Assembly: GCA_022615215.1 (NCBI GenBank)
Contig: JAKEHD010000429.1
Location: 1-6,869 of the forward strand
DNA length: 6,869 nucleotides
DNA from: Blastocatellia bacterium
Lineage (GTDB): Bacteria; Acidobacteriota; Blastocatellia; UBA7656
Direction: 5' to 3'
Positions 1-4,786 of this stretch are shown here, one piece after another (position 1 is the first letter of the stretch; each line of letters starts with the position of its first letter). The translations under genes were made by a program, and so were the position numbers. The notes under the pieces were generated by a model that saw only the letters and a program-made list of their open reading frames with translations, was not told the origin of the DNA and ran no database searches.

Positions 1-69
1 GATAGCTGATAGCTGATGGCTGATAGCTGATGGCTGATAGCTGATGGCTGACGGCTGACGGCTGACCAC
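1..69. repeat. Tandem heptamer repeat (TGATAGC/TGATGGC/TGACGGC), about ten units
   Basis: Ten consecutive 7-bp units can be read: a first unit lacking its T at the window edge, then TGATAGC, TGATGGC, TGATAGC, TGATGGC, TGATAGC, TGATGGC, TGACGGC, TGACGGC and TGACCAC. The last unit overlaps by one base the TAG stop (69-71, minus strand) of the phosphodiesterase gene. Because 7 is not a multiple of 3, the plus strand carries TGA in every frame, while the minus strand reads without stops. The array may continue left of the window. It resembles the short tandemly repeated heptamers (STRR) known from cyanobacteria. Related heptamers occur at 1517-1530, 1598-1609 and 2768-2788. Confidence 0.9.
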
Positions 70-1469
70 TATCGGCGCTTGAGGAATTCTCTTATCGCTC
101 TTCCTTCCGCTTCGGGCAGGCTTATGCCAAGCAGCGTCGCAGCGGTGGGAGCGATATCGATCATGCGAGCGAGCGTCATACGCGCCCCCGCGCGAGCGCC
201 TTCGCCATAAACGATCAGCGAGGAGCGCATCTCCACTCTCGACGGCAAATGCCCGTGCTGGCCGCGATAGTCTTTCGATTCGTGAATGTCTGGACCGGTG
301 AGTTCTTCGCCGAACATGTAGCCCGGAGCGGCATCAAGCATAAGCGCGGCTTCAGGGATGGCTCCGAGGCGTTTTAGTTCGTCGGGAGTGAGCACGCGAC
401 TCAGGGGGGCATGGCGGCGCGCGGCAATCGAACGGAAAATATCTGCGACCTTCGCCGCAGTCTCTTTATCTGCGGGATCGCGCAGGCGGATGGCGCACGA
501 GCCTCCCGAAGGCCAGGCGGCGGCTTTCCACCGGACGGGCTTGCCCTCAGAGTCGAGCGTTATGAGCTTCTCCTTGACGAGCACAACGTTAGGCTCGAAT
601 TTCTTTTCGACCGCCGCAAATCCGTGATCCGACACTATGAAGAAAGTCGTCTTGTCGAATATTTCGGCCGCGCGCGTGGCATCGACTATGCGGCCGATGT
701 AGCCGTCAATTCGCTCTGCGATTTCAAGGGCGGCGGGCGAGCCGACGCCCTGCCTATGATGCGCTCCATCCATCTCGACCAGATGGATCAGCATAAGATT
801 CGGTTTGTGTGTCTTGATTATGTATTCGCTCACGGCGGTGCGGCGGCCGTCGGTGCTCGTATCATTGCCTAACCCTGCGGCAAACGCCTTTGCCAGCAAC
901 CCCGGAGTCGCATACTGTATGGCGCGCTTGCCCGTAAGGGGCTGCTCAAGCGGGTCGAATATCTCAGGGAAGTTATAATCTATGTCCGCCTCGGCCGTAA
1001 CGGGCCATCCGACGGCGGCCGTCACAAGGCCCGCTTTTTTGGCCGCGCTCCAAAGCGTTTCGGTCTTCAAGTCTCTGGCGAAGAAGTACCACTCGCGCGT
1101 TTGACGTTCGGTCGGCGCTTCGAAGATGCGGTTTTGAACTATGCCATGATGGGCCGGGCGGGCACCCGTCACGAGCGTGGTATGAGCGGGATATGTGACC
1201 GAAGGATATATGCCTTCGACACCTTCCGCGTGCGCGCCGTCTAATTTCATGCGAACGAGGTTCGGCACTCGAAGCCCTGCGCGGGCGGGCGCAGTATAGT
1301 ATTCGGGCACAAGCCCGTCAACCGAAATCATTATAACGTGCCGGTCGGCCCTCGGCTCTCCGCCGGTCCCGGTTCGCCCGGATGCGCTTCTCTGCCCCGA
1401 TGAAACGGCCGCTGCGCATACAAGCCACGCGACCGCTGTAACAAAATTGCGCGAACGAAATATTTTCAT
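69..1469 (-). CDS. Secreted type I phosphodiesterase / nucleotide pyrophosphatase (alkaline phosphatase superfamily)
   Basis: The 466-aa product belongs to the ectonucleotide pyrophosphatase/phosphodiesterase (NPP) branch of the alkaline phosphatase superfamily, two-zinc enzymes that cleave phosphodiester or pyrophosphate bonds. All expected site residues are visible. They are D51 in ISVDGL, nucleophile T92 in the YPSVTYPAHTT segment, D234 and H238 in EMDGAHH, D281-H282 in VSDHGF, and H405 in GQHGH. Residues 1-25 form a signal peptide (basic MKIFRSR start, hydrophobic core, Ser/Gly-rich end), so the enzyme is exported, probably to the periplasm. The length is normal for bacterial NPPs and the gene looks intact. 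A GAGG motif about 13 nt upstream of ATG is a weak, rather distant SD. The epimerase gene lies 137 bp upstream on the same strand, but a palindrome separates them, so co-transcription is uncertain. Substrate cannot be told from sequence: nucleotides, phosphodiesters or sulfated compounds are all possible. Confidence 0.93.
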   Translation of the reverse strand: MKIFRSRNFVTAVAWLVCAAAVSSGQRSASGRTGTGGEPRADRHVIMISVDGLVPEYYTAPARAGLRVPNLVRMKLDGAHAEGVEGIYPSVTYPAHTTLVTGARPAHHGIVQNRIFEAPTERQTREWYFFARDLKTETLWSAAKKAGLVTAAVGWPVTAEADIDYNFPEIFDPLEQPLTGKRAIQYATPGLLAKAFAAGLGNDTSTDGRRTAVSEYIIKTHKPNLMLIHLVEMDGAHHRQGVGSPAALEIAERIDGYIGRIVDATRAAEIFDKTTFFIVSDHGFAAVEKKFEPNVVLVKEKLITLDSEGKPVRWKAAAWPSGGSCAIRLRDPADKETAAKVADIFRSIAARRHAPLSRVLTPDELKRLGAIPEAALMLDAAPGYMFGEELTGPDIHESKDYRGQHGHLPSRVEMRSSLIVYGEGARAGARMTLARMIDIAPTAATLLGISLPEAEGRAIREFLKRR

Positions 1470-1516
1470 CGTTTCAATCTAACCTCTTTCATTCGTTTTT
1501 TAAACCTTAGAATTAA

Positions 1517-1609
1517 TGATGCGTGATGGAAGCAAGGGGGCAGGGGAGAGGAAAAGCACCCCTGCACCCCCGCACCTTTGCTCCCCTGCACAGAAAGCAT
1601 CACGCATCA
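1517..1609. repeat. Large imperfect inverted repeat between the epimerase and phosphodiesterase genes
   Basis: TGATGCGTGATG at 1517-1528 is a perfect 12-bp inverted copy of CATCACGCATCA at 1598-1609. Inside it, GCAGGGGAG (1540-1548) pairs with CTCCCCTGC (1581-1589). The right arm includes the TGA stop codon (1609-1607) of the minus-strand epimerase gene. Transcribed from that gene, it would fold into a long hairpin directly after the stop, but no T-run follows. It may act as a 3' mRNA stabiliser, a leaky terminator or a small non-autonomous repeat element. The arms are themselves heptamer doublets (TGATGCG-TGATGnn). Confidence 0.85.
1556..1595. repeat. Degenerate 8-bp tandem repeat (GCACCCCT-like)
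   Basis: Five successive 8-mers are GCACCCCT, GCACCCCC, GCACCTTT, GCTCCCCT and GCACAGAA. They occupy the loop side of the surrounding inverted repeat. No protein or RNA function can be assigned. Confidence 0.7.
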
Positions 1610-2527
1610 CCCGGCTTTCTTTTCGGCAAGCAGATTTTCGAGCGCCGGAGTGAGGTTCGGATACTCGAAGCTATAGCCCGATTCCAGCGCGGCTTTCGGC
1701 ATGGCGCGCTGGCTCGCGAGCAGCACGTCGGCCATCTCTCCCATTAGCAGGCGCAATGCGAAGGCAGGGACCGGCAGGAACGCAGGCCGATGCAAAGCCC
1801 GCGCAAGCTCACCGGTGAACCCGGCATTGGTAACTATTCCGGGCGCTACGCCGTTGACAGGCCCTTCGAGCGAAGGCGTGAGAATCGCATGTCGAAAGAT
1901 GCCCGCTATATCGGCCAGATGTATCCAGGGAAACCACTGCCGCCCATCGCCGAGCCTGCCCGCAATTCCTGATTTGAATGCGGGGAGCATCCTCTTGAGC
2001 GCGCCTCCCTCCGTGCTCAACACGACGCCTGTTCGGACCTGAACCGTCCTTATGGAGGCTTCTGCGGCGCGGGCGGCTTCCGCTTCCCACTCGCGGCAAA
2101 CGTCGCTCAAAAAACCCTGTCCCGACGGCAAGCCCTCATCGAGTCGCTCATCTCCCCTGTCGCCGTAGAATCCCACGGCCGAGGCGCATACGAAGACCGA
2201 CGGTCTCGGCTCGATAGAAGAGATTCCCTCGACCAGATTACGAGTGCTGATCACACGCGAATCGCGTATGCGCTTCTTTTGCGCGTCGCCCCATCGCCGC
2301 GCGACGACGGGTTCGCCCGCCAGGTGAATTATCGCGTCAACCTCCTTCAAGGATTCAATCGGAGGCGGGCCGGCTTCCGGCTCCCATTTATGTGTTTCGT
2401 CGGCTGCTAAATCTATGGCCTTTTTCGGCGAGCGCGACAATGCGACTATTCTGTGGCCTTCGCTCGCGAGCATAAGGCAAACCCGTGCGCCTATCAACCC
2501 GGTCGCTCCTGCGATGAGAATCTTCAC
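1607..2527 (-). CDS. TIGR01777-family NAD(P)-dependent epimerase-like protein (YfcH/SDR39U1 type)
   Basis: The 306-aa product is an atypical short-chain dehydrogenase of the TIGR01777 (YfcH/SDR39U1) family, whose members are near 300 aa. The cofactor-binding glycine motif GATGLIG is at residues 7-13. Family signatures follow: HLAGEP (68-73), IRDSR with STRNLV (87-99), SAVGFYGDRGDE (116-127), the CREWE segment (144-148), RTGVVLS with GGALKRMLP (165-182), WFPWIHLAD (198-206), and the RPAFLPVPAFALRLLMGEMA stretch (247-266). I chose the GTG at 2527 because a strong SD precedes it and MKILIAGATG-like starts are typical. Upstream in-frame codons to 2704 show no family resemblance. The reaction of this family is not established; a soluble cytoplasmic NAD(P)-binding oxidoreductase or epimerase is expected. 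The TGA stop is supplied by a TGATGCG heptamer, so the last residues may have been set by repeat insertion. Confidence 0.95.
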   Translation of the reverse strand: MKILIAGATGLIGARVCLMLASEGHRIVALSRSPKKAIDLAADETHKWEPEAGPPPIESLKEVDAIIHLAGEPVVARRWGDAQKKRIRDSRVISTRNLVEGISSIEPRPSVFVCASAVGFYGDRGDERLDEGLPSGQGFLSDVCREWEAEAARAAEASIRTVQVRTGVVLSTEGGALKRMLPAFKSGIAGRLGDGRQWFPWIHLADIAGIFRHAILTPSLEGPVNGVAPGIVTNAGFTGELARALHRPAFLPVPAFALRLLMGEMADVLLASQRAMPKAALESGYSFEYPNLTPALENLLAEKKAG

Positions 2528-2532
2528 GAGCG

Positions 2533-2540
2533 CCTCCTTT
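2533..2540 (-). promoter_or_regulatory. Shine-Dalgarno site that fixes the GTG start of the epimerase-like gene
   Basis: On the minus strand AAAGGAGG stands 5 nt before the GTG at 2527. It is nearly a full anti-SD complement and supports this start over the longer frame opening at 2704. Confidence 0.85.
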
Positions 2541-2594
2541 CGATCTCTCCAAAACTTTGCCGAACCAGTCTCTGTTCTTTCGCTCTTTCGACCT

Positions 2595-2600
2595 ATTCTA
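2595..2600 (-). promoter_or_regulatory. Possible -10 element for the epimerase-like gene
   Basis: TAGAAT on the minus strand lies about 70 bp upstream of the start codon. No good -35 is visible at the usual distance, so this is a weak call based on position and match. Confidence 0.3.
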
Positions 2601-2621
2601 ACCTGTCGGGCAGAAAAAAGC

Positions 2622-2649
2622 TTGAAGAGAGCGGCGGTGAGATATGATA
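2622..2649 (+). promoter_or_regulatory. Candidate promoter, divergent from the epimerase-like gene
   Basis: TTGAAG (2622-2627) and TATGAT (2644-2649) are separated by 16 bp, both close to sigma-70 consensus. It would start a plus-strand RNA near 2656, ahead of the short ORF at 2689. Confidence 0.45.
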
Positions 2650-2688
2650 GACCGGTGAACAGTTCGGCACAGTTTGAAGGAGACGAGC

Positions 2689-2784
2689 GTGCTGAACCGA
2701 GCAAGAGCGGGGATGATAGAGGAGTCTTTCATGAAATCAGTGACGACAACCGGAAAGGACGAAAAACTGACCACCGATCACTGA
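2689..2784 (+). CDS. Possible 31-aa small protein
   Basis: A GTG-started frame of 31 codons has GAAGGAG at 2676-2682, 6 nt before the start. A second in-frame start, ATG 2731, has its own AGAGGAG 6 nt upstream and would give 17 aa. A plausible promoter at 2622-2649 points into it. The product is short, polar and without a recognised domain. Its C-terminal codons and its TGA stop are formed by the heptamer repeat TGACCAC-CGATCAC-TGACCAC. It could be a genuine micro-protein, a leader peptide, or the remnant of a longer gene cut short by the repeat. Evidence is limited to translation signals. Confidence 0.3.
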   Translation: MLNRARAGMIEESFMKSVTTTGKDEKLTTDH

Positions 2785-2788
2785 CCAC
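2768..2788. repeat. Three-unit heptamer repeat (TGACCAC/CGATCAC/TGACCAC)
   Basis: This is the same TGACCAC unit as the last unit of the array at 1-69, here in three tandem copies, one of them diverged. AAAAAC on the left and GTTTTT on the right flank it as an inverted pair. It provides the stop of the small ORF 2689-2784. Confidence 0.75.
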
Positions 2789-2807
2789 TGTTTTTATGAG
2801 GAGTGTG

Positions 2808-2880
2808 AAAAAAAGAGAGGGAACGTGGCGCAGCGAGGCCCCCCCCAGGTATCATGAACCTCGCTGCGAACGCCCCTCTC
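2808..2880 (-). terminator. Strong intrinsic terminator, minus strand
   Basis: Outer arms GAGAGGG (2815-2821) and CCCTCTC (2874-2880) enclose inner arms CGCAGCGAGG (2829-2838) and CCTCGCTGCG (2859-2868). The total is 17 bp of stem with a 7/5-nt internal loop and a C-rich apical loop. On the minus strand the outer stem is followed at once by seven T (2814-2808). No minus-strand protein gene is evident just upstream, so it may end a non-coding transcript. Confidence 0.75.
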
Positions 2881-3165
2881 CAGCCGCTAAGAGAAAGGAA
2901 CCTTTATCGAATATCTGCATTAAACCGTCAGGCGGCCACATACGGTGTTGTATGAGTGCGTTTGAAAAGAGAAAAAATGAACACGCGCAACCGTCTATGC
3001 GCTGCGGTCGGCTCGATTTGAGGAGGTTCGCTCTAAAAAACTGAACGGGTCCAGGCTCACCGACGGGCAAATTGCCCGAGATGAACTGAGGACTATCGCT
3101 CAGGTGGTTGCGCGTGTTGTAATTGGGTTTCCACGAAGGCAGGAGAGCCGCACGCGGCGCATAGT

Positions 3166-3229
3166 ATTCGTGAGCCGTAGAATCTATCTGTCGCATTGAT
3201 GCGACCCCGTTGCAGATAAGCTCACGAAT
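3166..3229. other. Nested three-stem inverted repeat
   Basis: Outer arms ATTCGTGAGC (3166-3175) and GCTCACGAAT (3220-3229) match perfectly over 10 bp. Middle arms are TATCTG (3185-3190) and CAGATA (3213-3218). The inner hairpin TCGCA-TTGA-TGCGA lies at 3191-3204. All three nest, giving 21 bp of pairing within 64 nt. That is far more than expected by chance in non-coding DNA, and it points to a folded RNA or a mobile-element hairpin. Confidence 0.8.
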
Positions 3230-3253
3230 GAAACTCGAAATGCTGAAACTCTT

Positions 3254-3287
3254 AAAAAATGATAAAAATGCCCGGCCGCTCCGGGGC
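3254..3287 (-). terminator. Possible intrinsic terminator, minus strand
   Basis: On the minus strand GCCCCGG pairs with CCGGGC (one bulged C, loop AGCGG; 3287-3270). ATTTTT and then a second T6 run follow, down to 3254. It would give a transcript of about 130 nt from the promoter at 3391-3419. Confidence 0.5.
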
Positions 3288-3390
3288 GGCTTCGTTAAAA
3301 TGGCTTCCGATTTATTAGACGCTAACATAAGGCTTCCCAAAAACTGCTTTTTGTTCTACTATTTAATTCCCGTTATTTTAGACATGCGAA

Positions 3391-3419
3391 ATAGTATTTG
3401 AATTTCGTCGTGTTGTCAA
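3391..3419 (-). promoter_or_regulatory. Near-consensus sigma-70 promoter, minus strand
   Basis: On the minus strand TTGACA (3419-3414) is a perfect -35, followed by a 17-bp spacer and TACTAT (3396-3391) as -10. Transcription would begin near 3385 and run leftwards. No protein gene follows on that strand. The -35 directly abuts the dyad at 3420-3449, which suggests shared control with the divergent XRE gene. Confidence 0.65.
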
Positions 3420-3449
3420 CCGATATTTTAGAATATCTGATAATATCGG
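3420..3449 (+). promoter_or_regulatory. Promoter/operator of the XRE gene: dyad with three half-sites
   Basis: CCGATATT (3420-3427) and AATATCGG (3442-3449) form a perfect 8-bp inverted repeat with a 14-bp spacer. Within the spacer AATATC occurs once more (3432-3437). The half-sites therefore start at 3422, 3432 and 3442, one helical turn apart. An extended -10, TG-A-TAATAT (3438-3446), overlaps the right arm. Autorepression by the Cro/CI-type product, as is common for such regulators, is the natural inference. Confidence 0.55.
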
Positions 3450-3473
3450 GCAACTTTGGAAGGGAGCTTGATT

Positions 3474-3941
3474 ATGAGTAAAACGGGCGACGGAGAATTG
3501 AGCCGGTATATCAGGCGCGTGATGAAGGAGAAGCACCTCAAGCAGAGGGAGATCGAGCGCCGATCCGGGGGCAAAATAACCGATGGATATGTGGCCGACC
3601 TATTGCGCGGCAGAGCGAGTAACCCGTCTATAGACAAGCTTTCAGCCCTGGCGTGCGGGCTGGGCGTAGACCCTTATGAGGTTTTCGCCGTAGCCTGTAA
3701 TGCGCCCGAGCCCGAGAGCGGCCGGCGACGAGGGCAAGGCCCGCCGGACATAACGTCTTTCCTGGAGATGATGCAGGAAGTGGCCGAAAACCCCGATCTT
3801 ATCAGGATAATGGAGGAAGCTCTCCGCCTTACGCCTGAAGAACGCATGGTTATAATCCATTCCATGGAGTCTCTCAAAGAGCATGAAGCAAAGCCGCAGC
3901 CTGACAGGCAGAAACCGCAGCACCGTAAAGAGAACGCCTGA
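3474..3941 (+). CDS. Cro/CI-type (XRE family) transcriptional regulator
   Basis: The 155-aa product has an XRE helix-turn-helix at about residues 8-71. It shows ELSRYIRRVMKEKHL, then the QREIERRSGG turn, the recognition segment TDGYVADLLRGR, NPSIDKLSALACGLGV and the PYEVF end. A short Pro/Arg-rich linker follows (77-91). A predicted two-helix region at 92-140 (ITSFLEMMQEVAENPDL, then LTPEERMVIIHSM) could mediate dimerisation, and the tail is charged. No ligand or peptidase domain is present. ATG 3474 is preferred over TTG 3456 because GGAAGGGAG (3458-3466) sits 7 nt before it. The gene stands alone between two non-coding stretches, with a palindromic operator over its own promoter. It may also control the divergent minus-strand promoter and perhaps the ATPase module, for which only scattered half-site matches speak. 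Confidence 0.88.
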   Translation: MSKTGDGELSRYIRRVMKEKHLKQREIERRSGGKITDGYVADLLRGRASNPSIDKLSALACGLGVDPYEVFAVACNAPEPESGRRRGQGPPDITSFLEMMQEVAENPDLIRIMEEALRLTPEERMVIIHSMESLKEHEAKPQPDRQKPQHRKENA

Positions 3942-4241
3942 TCTGCTCGCCTGCGCCGAATGCGCGCAGATTGCGAGCACAAGCCCGTTGTTGCCTGCGC
4001 TCAACAGCCGTCCGCAGCAGGCAGGTTGTATGTGATTTTGCGGTCAGGCGAGCGGAAGGCAAGCCATTTATGACGGTTCTTCATCTTTATACCTCTATAC
4101 GACTGCTTCAACAGCGAGCAGTAGTTTTTCCAACCGGCCATCGGTCAGGCTCTCGTCCGAGACCTTATGCCGTATCTTCAAGAGAATGTCGCGCGCAAAC
4201 ATCCGAGGTTGTCAAGCGCCCGCGGCTTTGCCCGAAAAGGC
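3942..4241. other. Gene-poor stretch after the XRE gene
   Basis: Besides the two hairpins near its left end I see no convincing gene. Two short minus-strand frames are noted. Frame 4202-4095 (35 aa, ATG, no SD) has a helical, natural-looking composition (it contains KIRHKVSDESLTDG) and lies in frame downstream of the 4478-4212 frame across one TGA. Frame 4084-4001 (27 aa) has AGAGG 7 nt upstream. They may be remnants of a decayed gene; neither resembles a known family. Confidence 0.4.
3944..3979 (+). terminator. Hairpin two bases after the XRE stop codon, without U-tract
   Basis: TGCTCGC-CTGCGC (3944-3956) pairs with GCGCAG (3964-3969) and GCGAGCA (3973-3979): 13 bp with a 3-nt bulge. No T-run follows, so it is either a weak or Rho-assisted end or a 3' mRNA-stabilising hairpin. 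A second hairpin, TGCCTGC/GCAGGCA (3992-3998/4017-4023), follows. Confidence 0.45.
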
Positions 4242-4295
4242 AAAAAAAGCGAGACGGGCGGCGTCCCCACAACGCCGATTTTTCGCCCGTCTCGC
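4242..4295 (-). terminator. Very strong intrinsic terminator, minus strand
   Basis: Perfect 11-bp arms GCGAGACGGGC (4249-4259) and GCCCGTCTCGC (4285-4295) enclose a second hairpin, GGCGT/ACGCC (4260-4264/4272-4276). On the minus strand the stem is followed immediately by seven T (4248-4242). This is a textbook Rho-independent terminator for leftward transcription. Confidence 0.85.
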
Positions 4296-4536
4296 GCCAC
4301 TCAGGACAATCACTTGCGAACCGAGACGCAAGCGCAATCCGAGAGGCATGTTGAGAGCCTTCAAACCTGCCCGCTCCACCCGATTCCGACAGAAAGCTTT
4401 TACCGGCGCGCCCGTATAGCGGCGATGTGCCTTATGCGACTTAGAATATAATTCCGACATCCTCTTCCCAATCCGCATCTATTGAAATCTATTCTCTGAA
4501 ACCGTGACGACCCAGTGGGGGTGTCCTTTTATGGAC
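4242..4536 (-). ncRNA. Candidate structured small RNA of about 295 nt, divergent from the ATPase module
   Basis: A minus-strand promoter (4543-4572) and a strong terminator (4242-4295) define a unit starting near 4536. The 5' end can form TGTCC/GGACA (4522-4537). A 3' hairpin CGCTTGCG/CGCAAGTG (4334-4327/4318-4311) extends by GGA/TCC (4340-4338/4306-4304) just before the terminator. CCACT near the 5' end can pair with AGTGG near the 3' end. The only long frame on this strand (4478-4212) runs through the terminator, so its stop would not be transcribed, which argues for non-coding RNA. It does not match tmRNA, SRP or RNase P signatures; 6S-like or antisense roles cannot be judged. Boundaries are inferred. 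Confidence 0.5.
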
Positions 4537-4542
4537 AGGGCC

Positions 4543-4572
4543 ATTATACACTACCTTTCGAATAAATGTAAC
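4543..4572 (-). promoter_or_regulatory. Promoter for the candidate small RNA, minus strand
   Basis: On the minus strand a perfect TATAAT (4548-4543) is preceded at 18 bp by GTTACA (4572-4567), a 4/6 match to the -35 consensus. The predicted start is near 4536. Confidence 0.6.
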
Positions 4573-4596
4573 AAAAAACATACTGAACGATCTGTC

Positions 4597-4605
4597 TGAT
4601 ATAAT
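4597..4605 (+). promoter_or_regulatory. Extended -10 promoter of the ATPase/membrane-protein operon
   Basis: TG-A-TATAAT is a perfect extended -10, and no clear -35 is seen. The predicted start is near 4612. Its surroundings (TCTGAT followed by an A/T block and GGG) resemble the XRE gene's promoter at 3437-3450. The start sites of this promoter and of the divergent one at 4543-4572 lie only about 75 bp apart. Confidence 0.6.
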
Positions 4606-4611
4606 GGGCAA

Positions 4612-4786
4612 AGACCGCACAGCCCTTGCTTCCTTATGCGCGGGGAGCATCAACCGATGAGAGCGATATTCCTGTGAGAGATCGTGCTTGCATTACAGGC
4701 GACATAAGAATATCTTTCCCAAGACCACAGTTCTCAAGGTCGCCACACGCAGAATCATCTTCGCGCAACAGGAGGAGCGATTTTAG
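4612..4786 (+). promoter_or_regulatory. Long 5' leader of the ATPase gene with possible XRE half-sites and strong SD
   Basis: About 175 nt separate the predicted start from ATG 4787. GATATTC (4665-4671) and GAATATC (4708-4714) are an inverted pair matching the half-sites of the XRE operator, but 43 bp apart. GGAGGAG (4771-4777) stands 9 nt before the ATG. No known riboswitch is recognised. Confidence 0.35.

Larger units (their letters stand above)
2808..3385 (-). ncRNA. Candidate minus-strand non-coding transcription unit
   Basis: The stretch is bounded by a near-consensus promoter (3391-3419) and a strong intrinsic terminator (2808-2880), with a second possible terminator at 3254-3287. Products could therefore be about 130 nt and/or about 575 nt. 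The interior holds several hairpins: a nested stem at 3166-3229, CGGGCAA-T-TTGCCCG near 3063-3077, and CTGAG/CTCAG near 3086-3103. The longest frame (3340-2852) starts with TTG, lacks an SD and resembles no family I know. I recognise no Rfam-type RNA: it lacks RNase P, tmRNA and SRP signatures. The RNA call is an inference from boundaries and folding, and a degraded gene remains possible. Confidence 0.4.

Noticed and set aside
2415..3044. 209-aa plus-strand frame overlapping the epimerase start region
   Set aside because: It is largely antisense to the real gene and then non-coding DNA. No domain is visible.
3166..3229. Group II intron domain V (GAGCCGTA at 3172-3179)
   Set aside because: The required GAAA-type loop and the complementary TACGGTTC strand are absent, and the pairing found is of a different kind.
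2852..3340. 162-aa minus-strand frame
   Set aside because: It begins with TTG without an SD, has an irregular composition, runs through a possible terminator, and ends inside the loop of another terminator. It is better explained as non-coding.
3971..4354. 127-aa plus-strand frame after the XRE gene
   Set aside because: There is no SD, the composition is Arg/Cys/Ser-rich and shadow-like, and it reads across hairpins and the reverse of a terminator.
4212..4478. 88-aa basic minus-strand frame
   Set aside because: The first ATG lacks an SD. The second ATG (4460) has a purine run with no spacing. The strong terminator lies inside the frame, before its stop.
4470..4505. CRISPR-repeat-like string ending in GAAAC near 4501
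   Set aside because: There is a single occurrence with no spaced second copy and no cas gene nearby.
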